64,000 nucleotides of DNA from DATMQA01 sp035566895 (lineage in GTDB: Bacteria; Verrucomicrobiota; Verrucomicrobiia; Limisphaerales; UBA8199), in assembly GCA_035566895.1 (NCBI GenBank), contig DATMQA010000110.1, positions 15,949-79,948 on the forward strand, read 5' to 3'. Made by a program: the position numbers and the translations under genes. A model generated the notes under the pieces. The model was not told the origin of the DNA, did no database searches, and saw nothing but the letters and a program-made list of their open reading frames with translations. Position 1 is the stretch's first letter; the number at the start of each line of letters is the position of its first letter. Shown piece by piece: positions 17,084 to 25,716 of this stretch.

Positions 17084-18115
17084 TCAGTTGGCACCTTGGA
17101 AATGGGGGGTTGCCTGGCGATGAAGCTTCCGAAGACCTGACCCCGGATTCTTCTCGGCTCCAGGCTTTGGCACGGTGGACTTCGGCCCGTGAACCGTGGA
17201 CTGAGTGCCAAGGTCCGGCTCAGTCAGCCGCAAAATCTCCTCGGCAGCCGTGCAGAACCGTACCGGCACACTCGGCGAAGGGGTGCTATTCTGGTCTTCG
17301 CTGCCGGGTTCGCCGGCGTCGGCGATGCTGGCGACCTGGGCGACGACATTGCCCGCCTCATCGACAATAGGCGCGCCGCTGGAACCAGGAGCGAATTCTG
17401 CCGTCACGTTGAGGAAGAGGATGGGGCGTGTGAGCAACCCATTGGTTTTGCCGTGTTCGTCCACGACATCGTTTGACCGACGATTCAAACGCGCGACCAT
17501 GCCCTGGGTGAACATGAAATAATAGCCGCCGGGATGGCTGAGGCAATAGACGCGTTCGCCCGGACGGATGCCCGTGCGCAGGGGCAGCGGTTTGAGGGCC
17601 GGCGCGTCGAGTTTGAGAAAACAGGTATCAGACTCGGTATCTGCCGCTAGCACCGACCTCACCGGGAAAACATGGCCTTCCGCGTCCGAGGCGATGATGT
17701 ATCCTTCCTTGACGTCTTCGTCCTCCGCAGCGACGACATGGCAACAGGTGCAGATTACACCCCCTTCACCTACGACAAAGCCGGCGCTGCTGTTGAAGTG
17801 CCAGCCGCCGCAATCGGGGCATTTGTAAAGGGTGCCGACGGCCAGGGTGCTGGCGAGCAGGCGGTCGTAGAGAACAGGGGCATCCAATTTCTGATGAGAA
17901 GGCGGGATGGATTTGACCGCGCAGCCCCTGATGTGAAGCTGGCGCCGGAAGAGGTCCACCGACAGGAGTTTGCCTTTGGCCCTGAGCCTTGCCCCGGCAT
18001 CAGTGACCTTATCGACATACGCGTCGTCATCGATAATAAAACGCGGCGATTGGGCGAGGGCAACGGTTGTAAGGAGCACCGCCCACAAACTCAGACCTGC
18101 AATTTTGCGCATCAT
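17084..18115 (-). CDS. secreted trypsin-like serine protease (S1C/DegP-like catalytic domain)
   Basis: 343 residues with signal peptide MMRKIAGLSLWAVLLTTVALAQS. The catalytic triad is seen as His126 (ICTCCHVVA), Asp163 (ESDTCFLKL) and Ser246 (APGSSGAPI). An HPGGYYFMFTQG loop precedes the Ser region. No PDZ domain follows, so it is not a full DegP; the C-terminal 60 residues are low-complexity and Pro-rich. A CPDCGGWH motif near residue 99 may bind metal. A role in envelope protein turnover is the family expectation. Several Cys residues near the active site (ICTCCH) are unusual for this family. It is transcribed alone. Confidence 0.8.
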   Translation of the reverse strand: MMRKIAGLSLWAVLLTTVALAQSPRFIIDDDAYVDKVTDAGARLRAKGKLLSVDLFRRQLHIRGCAVKSIPPSHQKLDAPVLYDRLLASTLAVGTLYKCPDCGGWHFNSSAGFVVGEGGVICTCCHVVAAEDEDVKEGYIIASDAEGHVFPVRSVLAADTESDTCFLKLDAPALKPLPLRTGIRPGERVYCLSHPGGYYFMFTQGMVARLNRRSNDVVDEHGKTNGLLTRPILFLNVTAEFAPGSSGAPIVDEAGNVVAQVASIADAGEPGSEDQNSTPSPSVPVRFCTAAEEILRLTEPDLGTQSTVHGPKSTVPKPGAEKNPGSGLRKLHRQATPHFQGAN

Positions 18116-18479
18116 GTTTTCGAAGCAGAGAGATTAACCGGGTCAGCAGAGAATCGCCACCCAAGAACGCGCGCGGCGAAGCCTCAACCAAAGAGTTAAT
18201 CAGGTTAACAGGGCTATCCTATCGACTCCACCTGCCACCACAGATGGTGTTTCGAACTGCTCGCGCCTGCCACCAATGGGGTTACTGGAGTCAATAGGAT
18301 AGCCCTGCAGGTTAAATAGGTTAATAGGCTAAATGGGGGGAACACGACTTGGGGCTACCGACACACCAAGAATTTGCGCAAGCTCAGAAATTCTGATGGA
18401 TGGTTCGTGCAAGGACCGCAAAAAAGGCCAATTACCGGCTTGAGGAGCCAGCGCAGGCGATTAGGATGCGTGGCACGAA
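18116..18479. other. divergent intergenic region with long inverted repeat
   Basis: Lies between the divergent protease and beta-lactamase-like genes and must hold both promoters; no boxes were assigned with confidence. It contains the inverted repeat element 18209-18307 and short AGGTTAA-type repeats around 18190-18340. Confidence 0.5.
18209..18307. repeat. 99-bp element with 22-bp inverted ends
   Basis: Left arm 18209-18230 (CAGGGCTATCCTATCGACTC..) and right arm 18286-18307 are inverted copies with one mismatch. The 55-bp interior contains CCTGCCACCA twice as direct repeats. No open frame is inside; this is a palindromic or MITE-like element or a large hairpin. Confidence 0.75.
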
Positions 18480-19352
18480 ATGAAGCGATTCGCGCCGCTT
18501 GCTTTGCTAATTATGTTTGTCAGCCAACCACGATCCATGTCCGTCCCCGGACCGGAGCTGTTCACTCTCGATTACGACACGCCGGTCCATCCGGTGTTGC
18601 AAGCCAGGCTCGAAACGATCGACGCCGGGCTGCGGAGAAAGTATGAGATGACAACAGACCAGGTGGCGGTTGGATTGCTGGATTTGAAAGGCCAGCGGCT
18701 GGCAATGATTCATCCCGACCGGGGCGAGTATGCCGCGAGCGTGGCCAAGCTGGGCATTTTGCTGGCCTATTTTGCATTGCACCCCGCGGCGGCGACCAAC
18801 CTCGAGGCGAGCACCCGGCACGAGTTGGGGCTGATGATCAAAGCCTCGAGCAACGAGATGGCGGCCAAATTTTCACGCGAGATGGGCCTCAAGCCGATCC
18901 AACAGGTCCTCAATTCCTACCATTTTTACGATGCCGGACATGGAGGAGGGATTTGGCTGGGTAAACACTATGGCGAAGGGGGCGAACGCATCGGCGACCC
19001 GGTCGGAGACAATTCGCATGCGGCCACGGTCCGGCAATTGTTGCGCTTTTACCTGCTGCTGGACCAGGACCGGTTGATCTCACCGGCGGCTTCGAAAACG
19101 ATGCGCGAGATTTTCGCCTCGCCGGATATCCCGCATGACCCGATCAAATTCGTGAAGGGCCTGGCCGGCCGGGATGTGCACGTGCTTCGCAAATGGGGTT
19201 CGTGGGAAAACTGGCTGCATGATTCGGCGCTGATCACCGGCCCTGGGCGGCGCTACATCCTGGTCGGGCTGACGCATCATCCGAAAGGGGACGAGTACTT
19301 GGTGGAGCTGGCGAAGGCGGCGGATGATTTATTGGCCGGAAACACTGAATGA
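18480..19352 (+). CDS. beta-lactamase/D-Ala-D-Ala peptidase-fold serine hydrolase, secreted
   Basis: 290 residues with a hydrophobic N-terminus (MKRFAPLALLIMFVSQP). Class A beta-lactamase-like fold: the SXXK nucleophile is Ser87-Val-Ala-Lys90 in EYAASVAKLGIL, the SXN element is Ser123-Ser-Asn125 in IKASSNEMA, and the KTG equivalent is probably Lys238-Trp-Gly in LRKWGSWEN, a non-standard triad. The omega-loop Glu of true class A beta-lactamases is not obvious. This suggests a transpeptidase- or carboxypeptidase-related hydrolase rather than a resistance enzyme. It stands alone between a palindromic element and the convergent rhamnulokinase gene. Confidence 0.75.
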   Translation: MKRFAPLALLIMFVSQPRSMSVPGPELFTLDYDTPVHPVLQARLETIDAGLRRKYEMTTDQVAVGLLDLKGQRLAMIHPDRGEYAASVAKLGILLAYFALHPAAATNLEASTRHELGLMIKASSNEMAAKFSREMGLKPIQQVLNSYHFYDAGHGGGIWLGKHYGEGGERIGDPVGDNSHAATVRQLLRFYLLLDQDRLISPAASKTMREIFASPDIPHDPIKFVKGLAGRDVHVLRKWGSWENWLHDSALITGPGRRYILVGLTHHPKGDEYLVELAKAADDLLAGNTE

Positions 19353-19404
19353 CCACGGGCCAACTTCAAATCCCAGGGCCGATATCCGAACGCCGAATTC
19401 GGCT

Positions 19405-20871
19405 TTAAGCTTCGGCCGGCAGGAGGGCTACCATGCGTTCGTAGGCGGCGGTCCAGGCAGCGGCATGCGGAAGGATGGTCTCGGTCCGGAAGGAGTTGCC
19501 GACGATTTCGCGCGCCTCTTTGAGGGACTTGAGATGACCGAGGGCCAGCGCCTGCACCACGACGTTTCCAATGGCCGTGGTTTCCGTGGAAGCGACAACC
19601 ACGGGGAGCTGCAGGGCATTGGAGGTGAAGTTGTTCAGCAAGGTATTGCTGGAATCGCCGGTGAGATAGAGTCCATCGATTTTAGAGCCGGTGAGGTATT
19701 CGAGCTCCTGGAGGACTTTGCGGTAAAGCAAAGCGAGGCTCTCGATGACGCAACGGAAAAGCGGTCCGGGTTTGCGCGGCACCACCTGCTTGGTTTCTTT
19801 GCAAAAGGCCTGAATTTTCAGGGGCATGTCGCCGGGCTCCGAAAATCTCGGGTCGGCAGGATTGATCAGGGATTCAAACGGCGGCGCCGAGCCGGCCAGG
19901 TGAGTCAACAGGCCCACATCCAGGCCCTGGTTGATTTTCTCCCAGTAGCGCTGGCATTCTTCGAGGATGAAAAGCCCGGCGGTCTGTTTGTAGAAGCAAA
20001 CCGACCCGCCGTAGCCCAGCTCGTTGGTGAAATTCAGGGAACAACTTGCCTCGTTGATAATCGGTTTGGCCAACTGGGTCCCCAGGATCGTAGTGCGACC
20101 CGGCTGAAGGAAGGCCCAGTTTTCTCCTTCTCTGATCGGCAAGCCGGCGAGGGTGGCCGCTACCTCGTGCGAACAGGAGGTGACCACGCGCACGTCTTCC
20201 AGGTTGGTCTCCCGGGCGATTTCCGGACGGAGCATTCCCAACTCGGTGCCGGCAGGAACCAGCGGCGGCAGGAGCTTGGGAGGCAGGCGCAGGGCGCTGA
20301 GCAGACGGTCGGACCAGGCTTGAGTCACTGGATTATAGAGCTGGGTCGTGCTGGCCAGAGACATTTCAATTCGAGGCACACCGGCCAGAAGAAAATTGAA
20401 GGCGTCGCCAACCGGCAGCAGGTGGCGGGCACGGTGCAGGCGCCGCGAGGTCTCAGCACCCAACTGGCAGAGCGTATTCACGGACTGCTGATGAGTGCCG
20501 GTCTCTTCATAGACGGTTTTCCAGGGCACCTTCGCAAACACGTGTTTCATGCCTGCCGCTGTCCGCGGGTCACTCCGATGGTAGGCCGGGCTGATGACGG
20601 CGCCATCCGAGCCGAAAAGGAGGTAATCCGAAGCCCATGAGTCGCAACTGATGCTCTCAACCGGCTCGAGGTAGGAACCGATGCCGCGCAGGCCGGCCAG
20701 GATTTCCTCGTACAATTGGGGGATGTTCCAGCGGAGGGAATCACGCTCGTGAAGCGGTTGGTTCCTGAAACGGCGGACTTCGCTGACGGCGAGGTGGTCC
20801 CCCTTTAGCTCGCCTAACATTACTCGGCCGCGTTCGGCACCCAAATCACATGCGATGTAACACCGACTCAT
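19405..20871 (-). CDS. rhaB: rhamnulokinase / FGGY-family carbohydrate kinase
   Basis: 488 residues from ATG 20871 (MSRCYIACDLGAERGR); 138 upstream open codons have no family character and overlap a hairpin. The protein shows the FGGY two-domain ATPase fold: DLGAERGRVMLGEL phosphate-1 motif, SCDSWASDYLLFG, HRSDPRT, VGDAFNFLLAG, TSCSHEVAATLAG and a C-terminal YLTGDSSNTLLNNFTSNAL with ATEXTAIGNVVVQA. These are the features of rhamnulokinases, which phosphorylate L-rhamnulose in rhamnose catabolism. No RhaA/RhaD partner is in the window. It is the last gene of the minus-strand polysaccharide cluster, but is separated from it by 190 bp with a hairpin, so it may be independent. Confidence 0.85.
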   Translation of the reverse strand: MSRCYIACDLGAERGRVMLGELKGDHLAVSEVRRFRNQPLHERDSLRWNIPQLYEEILAGLRGIGSYLEPVESISCDSWASDYLLFGSDGAVISPAYHRSDPRTAAGMKHVFAKVPWKTVYEETGTHQQSVNTLCQLGAETSRRLHRARHLLPVGDAFNFLLAGVPRIEMSLASTTQLYNPVTQAWSDRLLSALRLPPKLLPPLVPAGTELGMLRPEIARETNLEDVRVVTSCSHEVAATLAGLPIREGENWAFLQPGRTTILGTQLAKPIINEASCSLNFTNELGYGGSVCFYKQTAGLFILEECQRYWEKINQGLDVGLLTHLAGSAPPFESLINPADPRFSEPGDMPLKIQAFCKETKQVVPRKPGPLFRCVIESLALLYRKVLQELEYLTGSKIDGLYLTGDSSNTLLNNFTSNALQLPVVVASTETTAIGNVVVQALALGHLKSLKEAREIVGNSFRTETILPHAAAWTAAYERMVALLPAEA

Positions 20872-21010
20872 AAATTGAACCGGAGTGGTGCAAATCCTAT
20901 GCCTTCCCGCAGGCAAGGGTTCCGAAATCGGCAGTCGCGGCGGCAGTTTGGGCTTTTGAGGGGGACGGGAGCCTGGGCGGTTCGAGTTCCAAGCGCTCAA
21001 GGGTCTGAAC

Positions 21011-21050
21011 GTGTCCAGAACCGGAGCAGCATAGCTTTGGTTCTGGACAC
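21011..21050. repeat. 12-bp perfect inverted repeat between GT9 and rhamnulokinase genes
   Basis: GTGTCCAGAACC and GGTTCTGGACAC separated by 16 bp. On the minus strand it follows the GT9 stop codon, but no T-run is present, so terminator function is uncertain; an operator or palindromic repeat is equally possible. Confidence 0.55.
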
Positions 21051-21061
21051 AATGTGCGGCC

Positions 21062-22057
21062 TCAGCCCCCCCCTCCTTCCGGCAGCACACGGTGAAGAAA
21101 GGCGGCAACCCGCGACCAGACTTCCTCCTCTCCGGAATTGACGATGCAACAAGGGACCGGAAACCGGCAGTAATCCGAGCAGGGTTTATACGGGCAGGGT
21201 TTGCCTTCGAGGAATTCGGCGGCCGGGTGCAGCGGGGCGAACCATTCGGGCAATTGCGGGCCAAACAAGGTAAAAGTTGGCACACCGCACAACGCTGCCA
21301 TATGCGAGGGGCCCGAATCGTGGCCGATGAAGGCCCCCGCGCGGCCGTTGAGCACCATCAGTTCACCGACCGTGCGCGGGGTGGCGACATCCTTCTCGCC
21401 CGCCTCGAGCCACCAGGCACGCTGGTCGGGGTCACAGGCGACCTGGACTCGGTAGCCCTCACGCCTGAGGCGGCCAACCAGGTGTGGGTACCGCTCCAGC
21501 GGCCATACGCGGACCGGTTGGCCTGCGCCGGTGTGAACCAGCACATCGCGGGCGGAAGGCCGTGGGGGAGCGGGCAGCTTTTCGCGGACCGGCAAATCCA
21601 AATCCAACGCGCGAGCCAGCGTGCGCCAATGCTCATAGCGATGGGCCCCTGGTTCTGGCCGGACCAACGGCTCGGTGAGAAAGATTTGACTGCCGAGGCG
21701 GGGAAAACCGAGGCGGCGCCGGACGCCCAACAACTTGAGCAGCAGGTGGTCGCGCGGGTCCCAGCGGGCCGTCAGGCCGATGTCAAATCGCGGCGCGGCC
21801 AACCTGTAGAGATGAAGGATGTCGCGCCACGGCCAGGACCAGAGCTGGTATTTGCGCCGGAAAGCGGTCCAGGGAGCGATAAACGGTAACACCTCAACCA
21901 TCGGCCAGAAACGCGCTTGCAAATCATTGGCGTAAGGTTTGGCTAACAGGCTAATGTCGTACTTCTGGCTGGCAGCGCGGAGAAACGGCGTCGCGATGAC
22001 CAAATCGCCCAATCCCCAGAGTTCGACGACCAGCAGCCTCGGTTTCAACGCAGACAT
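21062..22057 (-). CDS. glycosyltransferase family 9 (ADP-heptose:LPS heptosyltransferase-like)
   Basis: 331 residues from ATG 22057 (MSALKPRLLVVE), which avoids overlap with the upstream GT2 gene; the open frame continues 49 codons further without family similarity. GT9 features: LWGLGDLVIATPFLRAA at the N-terminus, VLVHTGAGQPVRVWPLERY start of the C-terminal domain, GHDSGPSHMAALCGVPTFTLFGPQ with the conserved DSGP(S/T)H-A motif. A C-terminal cysteine cluster (CPYKPCSDYCRFPVPCC) is unusual and might bind metal. The enzyme likely adds a sugar to a surface lipid or polysaccharide at the cytoplasmic membrane. It is the downstream partner of the GT2 gene, 16 bp away. Confidence 0.85.
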   Translation of the reverse strand: MSALKPRLLVVELWGLGDLVIATPFLRAASQKYDISLLAKPYANDLQARFWPMVEVLPFIAPWTAFRRKYQLWSWPWRDILHLYRLAAPRFDIGLTARWDPRDHLLLKLLGVRRRLGFPRLGSQIFLTEPLVRPEPGAHRYEHWRTLARALDLDLPVREKLPAPPRPSARDVLVHTGAGQPVRVWPLERYPHLVGRLRREGYRVQVACDPDQRAWWLEAGEKDVATPRTVGELMVLNGRAGAFIGHDSGPSHMAALCGVPTFTLFGPQLPEWFAPLHPAAEFLEGKPCPYKPCSDYCRFPVPCCIVNSGEEEVWSRVAAFLHRVLPEGGGG

Positions 22058-22073
22058 CTGCACAGCGTTAGCC

Positions 22074-22928
22074 TCATAGGCGTTTAGCTTCACGCGCCAC
22101 GACGGTTTCGGGCGAGCGGGGCGCCGGGGCCACAGGAGCGGCTGGCGGAGTGGGCTGATAGAAGACCGGCACGCGGATGGAGACGGCTGGACGTTTCCAG
22201 GCACGCCGGCGCAGGGTCTGGCGGCAACCCCACAAGAACCAACTCAGGTATTCAACGACCCACGGCCCGACGCGGAAAGTAGATTGGCCCCCGAACAGGC
22301 GATCGATGCTCACCAGCGGGACCTCGCCCAGCCGCAAGTCCAAGTGCTGCGCCTTCATCGACATCTCAAAGGCAAAGGCCCAGCCGATGGGCCGGCTTTC
22401 CAAAGCAAACCGCTCGAACATCTCGCGACGGAACATCTTGCAGCCGGTGGTGGCATCAGTGAGAGGCGAACGCGCGACGCGGTAAAACAGCCAATTGGCC
22501 GTCCGGGAAAGGATCCCGCCGACAAGGGAGCCGCCGAGGCGGCGTCCGCCATGGGCGTAACGAGTCACGCTTACGAAATCACAACCCTGGTTGATGAGCG
22601 ACAGCATGTCATCGACGACCAGAACGGGGCCGGTATCGTCGGCGCACAGGATGGTGACGACGGGCGCGCGGGCTTCGGCGACGCCGGCACGAATCGCATT
22701 AATGACGCCGCGGCCCAATTGGTTATGGACCGCCCGCAGACCCGGGTAAACGGGCTGGGCCTCTTTGACGACTGGAACGCTCCGGTCATCGGCCGTGTCA
22801 TGGATGACCAACACTTCGTGCGGAAACTCCAGCACCGTGCGGATAATGCGCAGCATCACCCGCAAGTTCATTTCCTCGTTCCGCACCGGCAGCAGAATGG
22901 TCAGCAGTGGAGGTTCGGGGTTACTCAT
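22074..22928 (-). CDS. glycosyltransferase family 2 (polyprenyl-phosphate sugar transferase-like)
   Basis: 284 residues from ATG 22928 (MSNPEPPLLTILLPVRNEE). GT-A features: LLPVRNEEMNLRVML, CADDTGPVLVVDDML (the DXD region as ADDT), LTDATTGCKMFRRE, GWAFAFEMSMKA and VSIDRLFGGQSTFRV. This pattern resembles dolichol- or undecaprenyl-phosphate mannosyl- or glucosyltransferases without the C-terminal membrane domain; a hydrophobic stretch EYLSWFLWGCRQTL lies near residue 230. The C-terminus is Pro-rich. It sits inside the polysaccharide cluster between the epimerase and GT9 genes. Confidence 0.85.
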   Translation of the reverse strand: MSNPEPPLLTILLPVRNEEMNLRVMLRIIRTVLEFPHEVLVIHDTADDRSVPVVKEAQPVYPGLRAVHNQLGRGVINAIRAGVAEARAPVVTILCADDTGPVLVVDDMLSLINQGCDFVSVTRYAHGGRRLGGSLVGGILSRTANWLFYRVARSPLTDATTGCKMFRREMFERFALESRPIGWAFAFEMSMKAQHLDLRLGEVPLVSIDRLFGGQSTFRVGPWVVEYLSWFLWGCRQTLRRRAWKRPAVSIRVPVFYQPTPPAAPVAPAPRSPETVVAREAKRL

Positions 22929-22947
22929 CGCCAGACGGGTCGCCTGA

Positions 22948-23919
22948 TCACACTTTAAAACGGAATTTGACACACTGCTCGAGCGATTCATCAACCCGGG
23001 TCCGGGCTTGCCAGCCGAACAGCCGCTTGATTTTGCTCACGTCGGGAATGCGTTTTTTTACATCGTCGGCGTATACGGGCTGGTGTTCAAAGGCGAGTTG
23101 ATAAGCCGAGTCGAGCAAGCCGAGCCTTTTGCCCAGGGCGACAATCTTCGCGGCGAGTTCCTTGACCGTGACCGGTTCGGGGTTGCCGATATTAACGGCC
23201 TGATTGTCCACCTCCGATTGCAGGCTGTATCGCGTGATGACATCCGCGACATCCGAGATGTTGGTGAAGCAGCGAATCTGCTGCCCATCTCCCAGCACCG
23301 GCACCGGGGTTAGTTTCCGCACGAGGATTTTCTCGATCATGTCGCTGAAGACGTGGCTGAACCCTTCCTCTTCGGGTTTTTCGAACGGAGTGATAATATT
23401 GAAGGGCCGCCAGATGACATAGGTAATGCCGAATTGCTGCTGGAAGGATTGCACCACCCGTTCGCCGATATATTTAGAAAGCCCATAAGCAGTTCGCATC
23501 ACCGGCAAAGTGTCGGTTTCCTCTTCCTGGTGAGGGTAGGAGCGGGAGGTCTCATAAACCATTGAAGAGGAGAGATAAACGAAGCGCTTGACGCGGTCGT
23601 GGCCGTACTTGAGCAGGTTGATTGTGATGAGATTATTGTCGGCGATAATGTCAGCGGGCTTCTTGTGAAAACCGACTACGCCATAGACCAGGGCGGCGAA
23701 ATGATAGACGCAGTCGAACCGGTGCGCTGTGTAAAGCTGCTTGACCGTGGCCGTATCGCACAGATCGCCGGCGAGGAATTCGTAGGGCCGCTCGCGTTGG
23801 ATTTGCCCATAGCGGGCAAAGTTGTCGACCCCCACCAGCGTGTGTCCCGCCGCCAGGAGATTGGGGATAACCATTTGAGCCAACGACCCTTCGCTCCCGG
23901 TCACAAGTATCTTCATCAT
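22948..23919 (-). CDS. NAD-dependent sugar epimerase/dehydratase (extended SDR)
   Basis: 323 residues; MMKI start gives ATG at 23919 or 23916. Rossmann motif VTGSEGSLAQMVIPNL (TGXXGXXG with one change), DNFARYGQ, and the SDR catalytic Tyr and Lys in TAYGLSKYIGE. The acceptor end has WRPFNIITPFEKPEEEG and FTNISDVADVI. It is a GalE/RmlB-like nucleotide-sugar epimerase or dehydratase; the exact sugar cannot be read from the sequence. Its stop is 20 bp from the GT2 start and its start is 8 bp from the aminotransferase stop, consistent with one operon. Confidence 0.85.
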   Translation of the reverse strand: MMKILVTGSEGSLAQMVIPNLLAAGHTLVGVDNFARYGQIQRERPYEFLAGDLCDTATVKQLYTAHRFDCVYHFAALVYGVVGFHKKPADIIADNNLITINLLKYGHDRVKRFVYLSSSMVYETSRSYPHQEEETDTLPVMRTAYGLSKYIGERVVQSFQQQFGITYVIWRPFNIITPFEKPEEEGFSHVFSDMIEKILVRKLTPVPVLGDGQQIRCFTNISDVADVITRYSLQSEVDNQAVNIGNPEPVTVKELAAKIVALGKRLGLLDSAYQLAFEHQPVYADDVKKRIPDVSKIKRLFGWQARTRVDESLEQCVKFRFKV

Positions 23920-23927
23920 CGGAGTGC

Positions 23928-25025
23928 TTACCAGCCGGCTTTGACCGCCGCAATCACCTTTTCCACCTCGTCATCTGCCAGCCCGGCGTGCAGCGGGAGG
24001 GAGACCTGACTTTGGTTGAAGCGGTCCATATTGGGCAGGTCTTTGCGGATGCCGCCGAAGACCGAGTTGCGGTCGATGCGTTGGTGGAAGACCGAGGCGG
24101 GCACCCCGCGGCCCTGCAGCGCACGGAGGAAGTCATCGCGCCGCTCGGTTAACAACGTGAATAACCAGCATGCCGATTCGCGATCCGCTTTGCTCTCGAG
24201 CAGCTTTACGCCCGGCACCGCCGCCAGCTCAGCCCGATAACGGGCCGAAATATGGCGTAACCGCGCCAGCACTTGCGGAAAGACCTCCAGATTGCCCAGG
24301 CCAATCGCGGCCGCGAGGTCGTTCAGATGATATTTGTAACCAACTTCATCCGCGTCATAAATGCGCTCGCCCAAAAGGGACGGCTGGCTGTGCTCGCGGT
24401 CGATGCAGAACCAGCGCCGAACCCGGGCGCGCTGCTCATCCGCAGGGCGCAGGCAACAGAGCGCGCCGCCATCGCCGGTCGTGAGGTGTTTGATGGCCTG
24501 GAACGAAAAACAGGTAAAGCGCGAAATGGCGCCGACGGGCTGGCCCCGGTAGGTTGCTCCCAAGGCATGGGCGGCATCTTCAATTACCGCCAGATTTCGC
24601 TGGCCGGCAATCTGATTGATTTCAGCGAGGTCGCAGGGATAGCCGGCCCAATGCACCGGGATGACGGCCCTGGTTTTAGCAGTGGCTTTTGCAACAATTG
24701 AATCCGGATCCAGGTTGCCGGTGTGCCACTGGATGTCAGCGAAGACCGGCGTGGCGCCTTGCATCAGCACCGCCATGCCGGTGGCAATGAAAGTCTGGGG
24801 CGGAATAATGACCTCATCGCCCGCTTTCACTCCAGCCAGCACCAGGGCCAGGTGCAGCGCCGTCGTGCCGCTATTCAGCGCGACGGGCCTTACCAGGCCC
24901 AGCCGGGCAGCTAATTCATCCTCAAATTTTTTGACCTGTTTGCCCTCGCTGAGGAAACCCGAACGCAGCGTGGCCAGCGCGTTCTGAATGGCGGTCTCGC
25001 AGACGGTGGTGTGGTTGAAAGTCAT
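23928..25025 (-). CDS. DegT/DnrJ/EryC1/StrS-family sugar aminotransferase
   Basis: 365 residues. PLP-dependent fold type I: ALNSGTTALHLALVLAGV, EVIIPPQTFIATGMAVLMQGATPVFADI, IEDAAHALGATYRG, and the PLP Lys in TCFSFQAIKHLTTGDGGAL. Family members transaminate keto groups on nucleotide-linked sugars, typically giving 3- or 4-amino sugars. Next to a hexapeptide acyltransferase and a UDP-sugar dehydrogenase, the set resembles pathways for N-acetylated amino-sugar or amino-uronic acid residues (WbpA/WbpE/WbpD type), although the WbpB-type 3-dehydrogenase is absent. Product specificity is inference. Confidence 0.88.
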   Translation of the reverse strand: MTFNHTTVCETAIQNALATLRSGFLSEGKQVKKFEDELAARLGLVRPVALNSGTTALHLALVLAGVKAGDEVIIPPQTFIATGMAVLMQGATPVFADIQWHTGNLDPDSIVAKATAKTRAVIPVHWAGYPCDLAEINQIAGQRNLAVIEDAAHALGATYRGQPVGAISRFTCFSFQAIKHLTTGDGGALCCLRPADEQRARVRRWFCIDREHSQPSLLGERIYDADEVGYKYHLNDLAAAIGLGNLEVFPQVLARLRHISARYRAELAAVPGVKLLESKADRESACWLFTLLTERRDDFLRALQGRGVPASVFHQRIDRNSVFGGIRKDLPNMDRFNQSQVSLPLHAGLADDEVEKVIAAVKAGW

Positions 25026-25109
25026 GAAAAGCGCACTCCGGTCAAATGGGCGAAGCAGTGGCAGCAGGGTGGCGGGAAGCAGGTGCTGGTCTCGCTCACA
25101 GGTGGAGTG

Positions 25110-25712
25110 TCAGGTCGGCTCCGAGCCGAAAGGCCCGTAGCCTAATTTGCGGGCGGCTGCCAACATCTTTTCTTTTGGACGCGCCTTCCAGGGTCGCGCC
25201 GGGACGCCCCGATAGATCGTCCACGGCTCGGTCGAGCGGGTCAACAACGAGCAAGAGCCGACGACGGAGCCTTCGGCGAGGGTCACTCCCGGATGAACGA
25301 CCACGTTGGTGCCAAGGCTGGCGAAGGCGCCAAAGACGACCGGCGCAATATGAACGATGTCCCGGAACTCGGGCGGGGCCATTCCAACCAGGCCTGCGCC
25401 CAGGAATTCGTCGCTGGCGCAGAGGATGCGGCTGCCGGCGCCAATGGTGTTGAACCCGGCCATGCGGAGCAATGCGGGCTCGCCACCGATGACCGTCACG
25501 TAAGGGCCGATGTGGATGTAATCTCCCAACGTGACCGCCGTCGTGCAATAAAACCCGGAGTCGATTGCGATATGGCTGCCGAGGCGCACCAGGTGCGGGC
25601 GGCGAATCTCGACGTTGGCGCTGACAAAGACATCTTCGCCGCTGGTGGCCAGCCGGCTCAAATCATACTTGGGCGAGTTGAGAGTTTGGAAGGAGGCGGT
25701 TCCGGAGCTCAT
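25110..25712 (-). CDS. left-handed beta-helix (hexapeptide) acyltransferase
   Basis: 200 residues with imperfect hexapeptide repeats ([LIV]-G-X4) from about residue 30 to 165: VSANVEI, VRLGSHIAIDSG, VTLGDYIHIGPYV, HIAPVVFGAFASLGTNVVVHPGVTLAEGSVVGSC. The ending TIYRGVPARPWKAR is typical of sugar O- or N-acetyltransferases. It probably acetylates the amino sugar made by the neighbouring aminotransferase. It begins 4 bp downstream of the dehydrogenase stop codon, so the two are surely cotranscribed. Confidence 0.85.
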   Translation of the reverse strand: MSSGTASFQTLNSPKYDLSRLATSGEDVFVSANVEIRRPHLVRLGSHIAIDSGFYCTTAVTLGDYIHIGPYVTVIGGEPALLRMAGFNTIGAGSRILCASDEFLGAGLVGMAPPEFRDIVHIAPVVFGAFASLGTNVVVHPGVTLAEGSVVGSCSLLTRSTEPWTIYRGVPARPWKARPKEKMLAAARKLGYGPFGSEPT

Positions 25713-25716
25713 CGTT

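Noticed and set aside
18480..19352. Antibiotic-resistance beta-lactamase
   Set aside because: SXXK and SXN are present, but the KTG element is KWG and the catalytic omega-loop Glu is not evident, so resistance cannot be claimed.
21011..21050. Hairpin as an intrinsic terminator of the GT9 gene
   Set aside because: No T-run on the minus strand; listed only as an inverted repeat.
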